64,000 bases of DNA, taken from positions 116,375 through 180,374 of the forward strand of contig DASZMV010000056.1 in the NCBI GenBank assembly GCA_035551675.1, given 5' to 3'. The translations under genes were made by a program, and so were the position numbers. The notes beneath the pieces were generated by a model that made no database searches, had not been told where the DNA came from, and worked only from the letters and a program-made list of their open reading frames with translations. Origin of the DNA: JAFECT01 sp035551675. GTDB lineage: Bacteria > Pseudomonadota > Alphaproteobacteria > Caulobacterales > Caulobacteraceae. This document shows positions 9,072 to 16,997 of this stretch, piece after piece. The number at the start of each line of letters is the position of its first letter. Position 1 is the first letter of the stretch.

Positions 9072-10001
9072 TCACATCTCCAGCGCGCCGCGCACGCCGG
9101 TAGCCCATTGCTCAGTATCCAACCCGTGGGTTGCGAATAGCGCGACGGCCAGGCGGTCCATACCGAACGCGACGCAGCCGGTGTGGCTGGTCTCGCCGTG
9201 TTTGTTGCGCAGGCCCCAGGTCTCCCCGAAGTGGTCGCGGTGGTAGTTGAAACTCATGCACGCCGTCGGCTTTGCGTCCGAGTGCGTCGGGATCAGCAGT
9301 TCGAACTTCAGTGACTGCTGCATCTGGCTGATCGCCATGATCTGGCCGCCGCGGCCGAAGAACGGATCCGACGCCACGTCCACCGTGTACGGCAGCTCGA
9401 GCAGGTCAGCGATACCCTTGGCGCGTTCGATCCAGTCGCCGCGGAAGCCCTGGATTTCTTCAGGCGTCCCGATCAGCACATACTCGCGCATGCGGAACGA
9501 CTGCAGGCGGTCGATGTCCTTGGACGGCTCGCGGCGGAAACAGTCGCACGCGACGTCGAACATCAGCCCGCCCGCAGCCACGGGCCCCCGCCCAGCCGCA
9601 ATCGAATAGACCGGATAACAGGCCGCGGGACTGAGCACGAGGTCCGCCGCGCCCAGCGCATTCGCCCACTCGCCGCCCGCCTCGAAGCCCGCCACCACGT
9701 CGCGAATCTCGCGTTCGGAACCATGCAGGCAGCTCACGCAACCGAGCAGGTTCGGGAAGCTCTTCAGATAGCCCGAGCGCTCCAGGATCGTGCGGCTCAT
9801 CACCGGCGGAAACCGCATCACCTCCGCGCGCGGGTCGCGGTAGCGGGTGATCAGCCTGCTCAGGGATTCGACCACGTTTTCGTACAGCGCGGTGCGGGCA
9901 TAGACCCCGTCGGCGCCCATCGGATGGAATAGGGCCTGCTTGAGAAGACCCGGCTCGGTGCGGGACTTCGGCTCTTCTTGGCGCTTGGCGGTGGCGCTCA
10001 T
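9072..10001 (-). CDS. amino acid:[carrier protein] ligase (aminoacyl-tRNA-synthetase-like)
   Basis: 309 residues with the class II synthetase core of atypical (methanogen-type) seryl-tRNA synthetases but no tRNA-binding N-terminal domain. Motif 2 reads CFRREPS...RLQSFRMREYV and motif 3 is GCVAFGMDRLAVALF. Cys128, Glu173 and Cys276 sit where this family coordinates its catalytic zinc. Known homologues, first described in Bradyrhizobium and Agrobacterium, activate a small amino acid (glycine or alanine) and transfer it to the phosphopantetheine of a small carrier protein instead of tRNA. A matching carrier gene lies 1.5 kb away, and the ACAD-like gene is 38 bp upstream in the same operon. The amino acid used here cannot be read from sequence. 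Confidence 0.92.
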   Translation of the reverse strand: MSATAKRQEEPKSRTEPGLLKQALFHPMGADGVYARTALYENVVESLSRLITRYRDPRAEVMRFPPVMSRTILERSGYLKSFPNLLGCVSCLHGSEREIRDVVAGFEAGGEWANALGAADLVLSPAACYPVYSIAAGRGPVAAGGLMFDVACDCFRREPSKDIDRLQSFRMREYVLIGTPEEIQGFRGDWIERAKGIADLLELPYTVDVASDPFFGRGGQIMAISQMQQSLKFELLIPTHSDAKPTACMSFNYHRDHFGETWGLRNKHGETSHTGCVAFGMDRLAVALFATHGLDTEQWATGVRGALEM

Positions 10002-10039
10002 GGGATGCGACCTTGCGTGAGAGACGGTGTTGTTGCTCG

Positions 10040-11272
10040 TTAACCGCGCAGCGATCGCGGCGCGCCGGCGACCAGGACCGAAGACGCCAGATTGCCGAGG
10101 ATGCGGTCGTTATTGATCATGATCGGGCTCGACAGGATGTCGCGCAGGGCGCGCCCGATCGAGACGTCGGTGTCGTTGCGATAGCCGGACAGGCCCGTGG
10201 CGCGCATCGCGCTCATCACCACAGCGACGGCGAGTTCCGACGCCTCGACCTTCAGCAGGCTGATGGCGGTGTGAAAGTCGATGGAATGCAGCGCCTCGCC
10301 GCCCGCCGCGATCGCGGCCTCGTAGCGGGCCAGCGACGCAGCGACCAGGCCGCGCAGGGTGTTCAGGTCGGTTACCGCGCGGGTGAAATGCTGCGCGCCC
10401 GGCGGCGTTGCGCCCCCGCGTGCGGCCCGGCGCATGAAGCGGCGCGCGCGCTCGACCGCGCCTGACGCAACCCCGGTCCAGGCTGACGACCACAAAAGAT
10501 GCGCGGCCGGAACCATGCTCCGGGCGTGGATGGTCTCATAGCCGGTGGGGATAATCTGTTCGGCGGCGGCCTCGGCCTTCAGGGTAAAGCCCGCGCTGCA
10601 GGTGCCGCGCATGCCAAGCGTCTCCCAATTCATGGTGCGCTCGAGGCTGTATTGTCCCTTCATCAGGCAGACCAGCACCTGGTCCGCGCCGTCGGCCTCT
10701 GGGTTGCGGCGCGCCGTGGTGATGATCGCGTCGGCGTATTCGCCGTAGGAGATGACGCTGGCGTCGCGGGTCAAGGAAATCCCGCCGCCGTCGCACACGA
10801 CAGGCGCCTCGCTCGAGCGGACATCGCCGCCCTTCTTGCCCTCGGTGGTCGAGGAGGCGAACAACAGCTGCTCACGCGCGAGACGGCGCAGCAGGTCCTG
10901 GTGCCAGGCGCTGTCGGCGCAGTGGTCGACCACGCAGGCGACCTTCACCTGGTGCATGGCGTAGATCATACCGGTAGACGCGCAGGCCGCGCCCAGCGCG
11001 TAACAAACATCGGCCACGTCCGCGAGGCTCGCGGCCTCGCCCCCAAGATGCGCCGGAACCAACAGGGCGAACAGGCCCTCCTCCTTCGCCGCCGTGATCG
11101 CTTCGTGCGGAAAGCGCCCCTCGCGGTCGACCACGTCGGCGTGCAGCGCCGCCACGGCGGCCACGCGTTGCGCGCGGGCGAGGATGTCGCCACGCTCCGG
11201 CGCCGGATCGTTGTCCGCTTCGACACGCCCTTCGATTTGGGTGTCGACGGCTTTCAGGTGCGACTTCAACAT
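10040..11272 (-). CDS. acyl-CoA-dehydrogenase-fold flavoenzyme, probably acting on an aminoacyl carrier protein
   Basis: 410 residues with the three-part ACAD fold: helical N-terminus (about 30-130), beta domain (FASSTTEGKKGGDVR through LGMRGTCSAGF), and helical C-terminus with RALRDILSSP. In typical ACADs the last helix region carries the catalytic Glu in a YEGT-like motif; here that place reads MINNDRIL (residues 385-392) with no Glu. The base could lie elsewhere, as in isovaleryl-CoA dehydrogenase, or the protein could be an oxidase or monooxygenase. It precedes the amino acid:[carrier protein] ligase gene by 38 bp, so the loaded aminoacyl group is the likely substrate. It diverges from the carrier protein gene. 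Confidence 0.82.
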   Translation of the reverse strand: MLKSHLKAVDTQIEGRVEADNDPAPERGDILARAQRVAAVAALHADVVDREGRFPHEAITAAKEEGLFALLVPAHLGGEAASLADVADVCYALGAACASTGMIYAMHQVKVACVVDHCADSAWHQDLLRRLAREQLLFASSTTEGKKGGDVRSSEAPVVCDGGGISLTRDASVISYGEYADAIITTARRNPEADGADQVLVCLMKGQYSLERTMNWETLGMRGTCSAGFTLKAEAAAEQIIPTGYETIHARSMVPAAHLLWSSAWTGVASGAVERARRFMRRAARGGATPPGAQHFTRAVTDLNTLRGLVAASLARYEAAIAAGGEALHSIDFHTAISLLKVEASELAVAVVMSAMRATGLSGYRNDTDVSIGRALRDILSSPIMINNDRILGNLASSVLVAGAPRSLRG

Positions 11273-11496
11273 CGTTAAGCCCTTGGCTCAATCCGAGACC
11301 GGCGAGGCCCGCCTTTCCCGGCTTGCCACTCGCTCAGCAAGCGATGTGCCGTCTTAACCGTCCCATTTTCGCTCCGGGCGCGAGGAGGTCTAACGCGATC
11401 GGGTCGGCCCGCCCTTTGCAATTCCCTCACCGAAACGCTGAAGCGCCCGGGGAATTGTCCCAGGTTGGGCGCGCGTTTGACGCCTTGGGGACGACG
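11273..11496. promoter_or_regulatory. divergent promoter region between ACAD-like gene and carrier protein 2
   Basis: These 224 bases separate the ligase operon (leftward) from the carrier-protein gene (rightward), so both promoters should lie here, which suggests shared control. A TTGACG hexamer occurs at 11476-11481 but is too close to the ATG at 11497 to be the -35 of its promoter. No inverted repeat stands out by eye. The stretch cttgccactcgctcagcaag near 11322 has weak dyad character only. Confidence 0.4.
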
Positions 11497-11763
11497 ATGG
11501 CTGACGGGTCGATGGTTTCGAACAAATCGCGGATCGCGGGAATCGTGACCGCCATGCTGGAACGCCGCAAAGGTCCCGGCGCCAGGGCGTCGGGCGCCGA
11601 TCTCTTGGAGAGCGGCCTGACTTCGCTCGACATGGTCAACCTGATGCTGAGCGTCGAGGCGGAGTTCGACATCGAGATCCCGCAAACGGACATGACGCCG
11701 GACAACTTCCGTTCAATCGTCGCCATCGAGCGCCTGGTCGGCTCTCTCGGCCCGGCGTACTGA
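11497..11763 (+). CDS. acyl/aminoacyl carrier protein (second carrier)
   Basis: 88 residues from the ATG at 11497, with ggggacgacg just upstream. Ser43 in LLESGLTSLDM is the phosphopantetheine site. The protein is related only distantly to the carrier at 2388, sharing the general (L/D)SGL(T/D)SL core. Its position beside the amino acid:[carrier protein] ligase makes it the probable thiol acceptor for that enzyme, as in characterised systems where the carrier gene sits next to the ligase gene. A hydrolase follows 27 bp downstream on the same strand and could release the product. Confidence 0.9.
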   Translation: MADGSMVSNKSRIAGIVTAMLERRKGPGARASGADLLESGLTSLDMVNLMLSVEAEFDIEIPQTDMTPDNFRSIVAIERLVGSLGPAY

Positions 11764-11790
11764 GCGGCCAAAGATGTACGGACCCGGTTA

Positions 11791-12735
11791 ATGCCCCTCG
11801 ATCGTCACGCGGCGCGCTTCCTCGCCATGTTCGGCGCCGCCGGTCAGGGCTCGGCGTATAACGGTCCGACGGATCGCCGCCGCGCGCTCGAGGACCTCGC
11901 CAGGATCGCCGATTACGATCGCTGCGACGTCGCGCGCATCGACGCTATCCGCGTCCCCGGCGGCGGCGGCATGCTTAACGCGCGCGCCTATACGCCGCTC
12001 GACGCGGAGCCGGGCCTCCTCGCGGGCCTGGTCTATTTCCACGGCGGCGGCTGGGTCGCCGGCGACCTCGACACGCACGACGGCGTCTGCCGCCGTCTCG
12101 CCAACGCATCGGGCTGCAAGGTCATCGCCATCGACTATCGTCGCGCGCCCGAACACCCGTTCCCCGCCGCCTATGACGACGCCTGGGCGGCCGCGCTCCA
12201 CATCAGCGTTAACGCCGGCGCCTACGGCCTCGACGACACGCGCCTCGGCGTCGCCGGCGACTCCGCCGGCGCGGGCCTCGCCGCCGCCGTCTGCCAGACC
12301 GCCGCCCGCGCGTCAGGCCCGCGCTTCGCCCTCCAACTCCTGATGTGCCCGATCCTTGACCTGTCCCGCGAAGCGCCGTCGCGCAAAGCGTTCGCCGACG
12401 GCTACTTCCTCGACCGCGCCTCGATGGAAAAGGACCTGGCTTTCTACTTGGCCGGCCACGCCGACTTGGCGGACCCGCGTCTGTCACCGCTATTGATCGC
12501 CGACGTCGCCAACCTTCCGCCCGCGATCATCCACACGGCGGAATACGACCCCTTCCGCGACGAGGGCGAAGCCTATGCGGAGCGCCTGGGCGCATCGTCT
12601 CACCGTCACCCCGGCATGATCCACTACTTCTACGCCATGCCCCGCACGATCCCGTACGCGTTGAAGGCGGCGGAGATGATCGGGGCGCAGGTCCGGGACG
12701 CGATGGTTCAGCCTGCCCTTCGCCGTACCGCCTAG
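11791..12735 (+). CDS. alpha/beta hydrolase, hormone-sensitive-lipase family
   Basis: 314 residues. The HSL-family oxyanion motif HGGGW is near residue 87, and the nucleophile lies in GDSAGA near residue 155. The acid and His follow in the C-terminal part (EYDPFRDEGEAY, then GMIHYF with His near 274). The family cleaves acyl esters of many kinds, and members in biosynthetic clusters can act as acyltransferases or release enzymes. It is 27 bp downstream of the carrier protein, so removal of the finished acyl/aminoacyl group is plausible but unproven. There is no signal peptide, so it is cytoplasmic. It converges with the acyl-CoA synthetase gene (12 bp apart). Confidence 0.88.
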   Translation: MPLDRHAARFLAMFGAAGQGSAYNGPTDRRRALEDLARIADYDRCDVARIDAIRVPGGGGMLNARAYTPLDAEPGLLAGLVYFHGGGWVAGDLDTHDGVCRRLANASGCKVIAIDYRRAPEHPFPAAYDDAWAAALHISVNAGAYGLDDTRLGVAGDSAGAGLAAAVCQTAARASGPRFALQLLMCPILDLSREAPSRKAFADGYFLDRASMEKDLAFYLAGHADLADPRLSPLLIADVANLPPAIIHTAEYDPFRDEGEAYAERLGASSHRHPGMIHYFYAMPRTIPYALKAAEMIGAQVRDAMVQPALRRTA

Positions 12736-12747
12736 CTCGTCCACCCG

Positions 12748-14547
12748 TTAGAGGCGCACTGCCCCGCTGACGATCCGGTCGTACAGCGGACAATCCAACC
12801 GCACGTACCTGCCCGACGACCGGTCATCGAACCACAACACATCCGCGACCCGCGCCGGATCGAACCCCTCGCACTGCAGCGCGCCCTTCTGCTGCTTGAA
12901 CGTCCCCGTATGATCGAGCGCGTTCACCTCGCGCAGGAACAACGGTCGCGCATAGTCCGGTAGCCGCGCCGCCAGCCGCGCCCGCAGCGCCTCGACGTCG
13001 AAGCCCGCCTCCACCACCAGCGCCGCCATCCCCGCGCGCCCTTCCGCGCCAGGGATCTGCACGCCGTAAACCGCCGCCGACTTCACGCCCGGACATCCGC
13101 TGATCGCGGCCGCCACCTCGCTCGCCGAAACGTTCTCACCCTTCCAGCGGAAGGTATCGCCAAGACGATCGATGAAGGTCCAGTACCCCCGCACGTCCTT
13201 CTTCATCAGGTCGCCGGTGCGCATCCATACGTCCCCCGGCTCGAACACGTCGCGCAGCAGTTTGCGCTCGCTGGACGACGCGTCGGTATAGCCTTCGAAC
13301 CGGCTCGCCCCCTGCACGCCGACCCGCCCGATCGCCTCGCCCGGCTCGTCCGCCGCGCACTTCACGCAAAGGCCGTCGGCTCCGCGCGTCGGCTCGCCGG
13401 TGGCCGGATCGAGCTGCACCAGGGCGGCTGGGAAGCGGTGCGCCAGGAACGACGGCGTGCGGCCGACATAGCCCGCCACGCCCTCGGCGTTGAACAGCGA
13501 GAAATTGCCCTCGGTCGAGGCGTAGAACTCCAGGATCTTGGGAATCCGGAACCGCGCCTCGAAGGCGAGCCACACGTCCTTACGCAGCCCGTTGCCGCTG
13601 CACAGGCGCAGGCGGTGTTGCGTCTCCGCTTCGCTCCGCCGCGCCGCCAGCAGATAGCGGCAGAGCTCGCCGATGTACTGGAACAGAGTGCAGTCCCAGC
13701 GCACCACCTCATCCCAGAACGCACGCGCCGAGAATCCGTCGCGCACCACCACCGAAGCGCCCGCCACCAGCGCCGCTCCGGTCGCCACCACCCCGCCGGT
13801 GGAATGGTACATCGGCAGACAGTTGTAGAGCCGGTCCGACGGCTCGGCCCCCATCATCCCCGCGAACCAGCCGCTCCAGCTCATCAGCCGGTGGTGGCTG
13901 ACCCGCGCCGCCTTTGGCAGGCCCGTCGTCCCGGAGGTGTAGATCAGCAGTGCGGGATCGGAGAGCGTCACAGGCCGCTGTTCGGCGTCGGTCAGCGCGT
14001 CGCCGCAAAGAGTCTCGATCTCGAGGTCGATCCGCCGATCGCCTGCGCCGTGGGCCCAGATCGTCGGACAGCCTTCCCGGTCCGCCAACGCCGCATTAAC
14101 GATGTCCGCAAACACCGCATCGACAATCAGGTGCTTCGGCGCCGCGACACCGATCGAATGGGCCAGCGACGGTCCGCTCAGACTGGTATTCAAGAGCGCG
14201 ACGACCCCGCCAACGCTCACCACGCCCAACCAGACCGCCATATATTCCGGCCGGTTCGGCATCATCAGCCCGACCACGTCGCCCTTGTCGACTCCGTGGT
14301 TAATCGCCCAGCGGGCATAGCGGTTCGCGCGGTCGATCAGCTCGGCATAGGTGAAGCGCTCCCGATCCGACAGCAGCGCCGGCGCGCGCGGCGTCCGCGC
14401 CGCGACTTCGGCGATCGCGCGCGGCAGCACACGCGTGGGTTCGCGGTCGATGTTGGCGGTCCACTCCAGCGCCCGCAACCAGGCGCGCGACGCCGGTTCG
14501 GCGCGCGGCGTGTCGAAAACCTCGGGTTGCACCGCCCTGTTAGCCAT
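12748..14547 (-). CDS. long-chain/very-long-chain acyl-CoA synthetase (FATP/FadD6-like)
   Basis: 599 residues from the ATG at MANRAVQPEVF; an upstream ATG-initiated extension is poorly supported. The AMP/ATP motif LIYTSGTTGLPKA, the FATP hallmark YASTEGNFSLFN, and DRLGDTFRWKGENVSA identify the fatty-acid-transport-protein type, which activates long-chain acids to CoA thioesters. NALDHTGTFKQQKG near the C-terminus is also typical. It faces the HSL-type hydrolase and diverges from metY. It may supply an acyl chain to the neighbouring carrier-protein chemistry or be an ordinary fatty-acid scavenging gene. I cannot decide. Confidence 0.88.
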   Translation of the reverse strand: MANRAVQPEVFDTPRAEPASRAWLRALEWTANIDREPTRVLPRAIAEVAARTPRAPALLSDRERFTYAELIDRANRYARWAINHGVDKGDVVGLMMPNRPEYMAVWLGVVSVGGVVALLNTSLSGPSLAHSIGVAAPKHLIVDAVFADIVNAALADREGCPTIWAHGAGDRRIDLEIETLCGDALTDAEQRPVTLSDPALLIYTSGTTGLPKAARVSHHRLMSWSGWFAGMMGAEPSDRLYNCLPMYHSTGGVVATGAALVAGASVVVRDGFSARAFWDEVVRWDCTLFQYIGELCRYLLAARRSEAETQHRLRLCSGNGLRKDVWLAFEARFRIPKILEFYASTEGNFSLFNAEGVAGYVGRTPSFLAHRFPAALVQLDPATGEPTRGADGLCVKCAADEPGEAIGRVGVQGASRFEGYTDASSSERKLLRDVFEPGDVWMRTGDLMKKDVRGYWTFIDRLGDTFRWKGENVSASEVAAAISGCPGVKSAAVYGVQIPGAEGRAGMAALVVEAGFDVEALRARLAARLPDYARPLFLREVNALDHTGTFKQQKGALQCEGFDPARVADVLWFDDRSSGRYVRLDCPLYDRIVSGAVRL

Positions 14548-14751
14548 AAGCGATCCGCAATGAAACACCGCGCCCCGTGCGCGCGACCGGCGCTGCAAGG
14601 GGCAAGCCAGATTCCCTTACACGGAGATATCGCCGCGTCCTCACGGCGTTAACCGCGCTGCCGCGCGCACGGCTCACATCCTGCAACCCTCACGCTCGAA
14701 CGTACCGCAGCGCGCCAAAACGGCACGCCTGCGAGGGGAACGGGAGCGTTA
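14548..14751. promoter_or_regulatory. divergent region between acyl-CoA synthetase and metY
   Basis: These 204 bases carry both leaders. A Shine-Dalgarno gggag at 14742-14746 serves the metY start. Alphaproteobacterial metA/metX/metY leaders often carry SAM-II or SAM/SAH riboswitches. I looked for the SAM-II pattern (GC-rich stem, U-rich loop, pseudoknot near the SD) and did not find a convincing match. Nothing else is clear. Confidence 0.35.
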
Positions 14752-16059
14752 ATGATGCGTCGGGAAACCCTGGCCATCCATGCGGGCTTCGACAGCGATC
14801 CGGCCACCGGGTCGCTCGCGATCCCGATCTGTCAGACCGCGGCCTACGCCTTCGACAGCGCCGACCACGCCGCCGCGCTGTTCAACCTGGAGGCGGACGG
14901 CTACCGCTACAGCCGCATCTCCAACCCCACGGTGCGCATCCTCGAGCAACGCGTCGCCGCGCTCGAGGGCGGCGCCGATGCGCTGGCGGTCAGCTCGGGC
15001 CAGGCGGCGCTGCACTACGCCATCGCCAACGTCGCCGACTGCGGCGGCAATATCGTGTCTGTGCCGCAGCTCTATGGCACCACCCATTCGCTGTTCTCCC
15101 ACATACTGCCCCGCGGCGGCATCACCACCCGCTTCGCCGAGAACGATTCGGCCGACGCCATCGCACGCCTGATCGACGAAGATACGCGCGCCGTATTCTG
15201 TGAGAGCGTCGGCAATCCGGCCGGCAACATCGTCGACCTCGAAGCCCTGGCCAAGGTCGCCCACGCCGCCGGCGTGCCCCTGATCGTGGACAACACCGTC
15301 GCGACCCCGGTTCTGTTGCGCCCGATCGAGTACGGCGCCGACGTCGTCGTTCACTCCCTGACCAAGTTCATGGGCGGTCACGGGACCACGCTGGGCGGCG
15401 CCATCGTCGACGCGGGCCGCTTTGACTGGTCCCAGCACGCTCGGCGCTTTCCGCAATTCACCACCCCCGACGCCTCCTACCACGGCCTGGTTTACGCCGA
15501 GCAATTCGGCGCCACCGCCTATATCGCGCGCTGCCGCAGCGTCTATCTCCGCGCCACCGGTTCGGTGCTGGCGCCGATGAGCGCCTTCCTCCTGTTGCAG
15601 GGCATCGAAACCGTCGCCCTGCGCGTCGAGCGTCACGTCGAGAACGGCCGCAAGGTCGCCGAATATCTGCGCCGCGATCCGCGCGTCGCCTGGGTCAACT
15701 ATGCGGGCTTCGAAGACAGTCCCTATCACGCCATGGCTCAGAAATACCTCGGCGGAGACGGGACCTCGCTCCTGACCTTCGGCGTCGAGGGCGGCCTCGA
15801 CGCGGGCAAGGACTTCTACGACGCGCTGAAGCTGGTGAAGCGCGTGGTCAACATCGGCGACGCCAAGAGCCTCGCCTGCCATCCCGCCTCGACCACCCAT
15901 CGCCAGATGCCGCCCGCCGACCAGCTCAAGGCCGGTGTGCGGCCCGAGATGATCCGCATGAGCGTCGGCGTCGAGCACATCGACGACATCCTCGAAGACC
16001 TCGACCAGGCGCTTGCGGCCGCGGCGCGTCCCGCGGCCGCGCAACGGGCGGCGGGTTGA
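14752..16059 (+). CDS. metY: O-acetyl/O-succinylhomoserine sulfhydrylase (PLP-dependent)
   Basis: 435 residues starting at the first of two adjacent ATGs; the second, three bases on, is equally possible. This is the Cys/Met-metabolism PLP family: RYSRISNPTVRILEQR at the start, and PLP Lys in HSLTKFMGGHGT. The length and the C-terminal ACHPASTTHRQM and RMSVGVEHIDDI match the MetY type, which makes homocysteine from an O-acylhomoserine and sulfide. The next gene encodes the O-acyltransferase that makes the substrate, six bases after this stop, so the two are one methionine-branch operon. Use of sulfur in a special product cannot be excluded given the neighbours. Confidence 0.88.
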   Translation: MMRRETLAIHAGFDSDPATGSLAIPICQTAAYAFDSADHAAALFNLEADGYRYSRISNPTVRILEQRVAALEGGADALAVSSGQAALHYAIANVADCGGNIVSVPQLYGTTHSLFSHILPRGGITTRFAENDSADAIARLIDEDTRAVFCESVGNPAGNIVDLEALAKVAHAAGVPLIVDNTVATPVLLRPIEYGADVVVHSLTKFMGGHGTTLGGAIVDAGRFDWSQHARRFPQFTTPDASYHGLVYAEQFGATAYIARCRSVYLRATGSVLAPMSAFLLLQGIETVALRVERHVENGRKVAEYLRRDPRVAWVNYAGFEDSPYHAMAQKYLGGDGTSLLTFGVEGGLDAGKDFYDALKLVKRVVNIGDAKSLACHPASTTHRQMPPADQLKAGVRPEMIRMSVGVEHIDDILEDLDQALAAAARPAAAQRAAG

Positions 16060-16064
16060 TCGCC

Positions 16065-16997
16065 ATGCGCGCGCCTCTGACCATCGGACTGGTGAACAAC
16101 ATGGCGGACGCGGCGCTCGCCGCAACCGAGCGTCAGTTCACCGACTTGCTCACGGCCGCTGCGGACGGGCGCGAAGTCATCGTGCGCCTGTTCTCCCTGC
16201 CGAACATGCCGCGCAGCGACTACATGCGCAACCAGATGCGCGGCCGTTACGCCAGCCTCGAAGGTCTGGCGGCCGCCAAGCTCGACGCGCTGATCGTCAC
16301 CGGCGCCGAGCCGCGCACCGCGGACCTCAAGGCCGAGCCCTATTTCCCCGCCCTCGCCTGGCTCGCCGACTGGGCGGAGGCGAACACGCTCTCGACCCTA
16401 TGGTCCTGTCTGGCCGCTCACGCCGCGGTGCTGCATCTCGACGGCGTGAAGCGCCGCCCGCGCTCCGCCAAGCTCTCCGGCGTGTTCGACGCGCACTGTA
16501 CGCGTCTCGACCCATTGACCCAGGGTTTCGACGAGATCGCGGTCCCGCACTCGCGTCTGAACGAACTCGACGCCCGCGACCTCGAAGAGGCCGGCTACGA
16601 GATCCTCACTCGCTCTGACGCAGCCGGCGTCGACGCCTTCGTGCGCCACGGCAAGAGCCTGTTCGTGTTTCTGCAGGGCCACCCCGAATACGACGCGGAC
16701 TCGCTCTGCCGCGAATATCTGCGCGACGTGGGCTGCTTCCTGAAGGGCGAGCGACCTACCGCGCCCCTGCCGCCCGCCAATTACTTCGCCCCCGAAGTCG
16801 CAACCGAGCTGCGCCACCTGACCGGCCTCGCCGAGCGCATGCCGGGCCACGGCCTGATGAGCCGCTTCGCTGCCGTCGCCACCGCGCCGGCCCACGCCTG
16901 GCGCCAAGGAGCCGTCGCCTTCTACGCCAACTGGATCGGCGAGATCGCCGCGCGCAAGGCCGCCCAGGCCACCGTCGCGGAAGCCGCCACCGCGTGA
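16065..16997 (+). CDS. metA: homoserine O-acyltransferase, MetA family
   Basis: 310 residues from the ATG at 16065; a TTG nine bases earlier overlaps metY. The class-I glutamine-amidotransferase-like fold of MetA is visible: a strand LTIGLVNNM, LPNMPRS, the VTGAEPRTADL segment, nucleophile Cys115 in STLWSCLAAH, and the catalytic His in QGHPEYD. The family transfers a succinyl or acetyl group from acyl-CoA to homoserine, and the donor cannot be settled by eye. Product and next enzyme (MetY) are encoded side by side. The C-terminal region after about 250 is more divergent than in enterobacterial MetA. Confidence 0.85.
   Translation: MRAPLTIGLVNNMADAALAATERQFTDLLTAAADGREVIVRLFSLPNMPRSDYMRNQMRGRYASLEGLAAAKLDALIVTGAEPRTADLKAEPYFPALAWLADWAEANTLSTLWSCLAAHAAVLHLDGVKRRPRSAKLSGVFDAHCTRLDPLTQGFDEIAVPHSRLNELDARDLEEAGYEILTRSDAAGVDAFVRHGKSLFVFLQGHPEYDADSLCREYLRDVGCFLKGERPTAPLPPANYFAPEVATELRHLTGLAERMPGHGLMSRFAAVATAPAHAWRQGAVAFYANWIGEIAARKAAQATVAEAATA

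Noticed and set aside
9072..10001. Genuine seryl-tRNA synthetase
   Set aside because: 309 residues with no tRNA-binding arm and a separate carrier protein nearby; the Cys/Glu/Cys zinc site and length match the amino acid:[carrier protein] ligase group.
12736..12747. Intrinsic terminators at convergent junctions such as 6256-6261, 12736-12747, 33550-33552, 42752 and 59839-59844
   Set aside because: Gaps of 1-12 bases hold no hairpin followed by a T-run; the convergent ends may rely on Rho or run into each other.
14548..14751. SAM-II or SAM/SAH riboswitch before metY
   Set aside because: Expected from other alphaproteobacteria, but I could not trace the stem and pseudoknot pattern by eye. A covariance-model search would decide.
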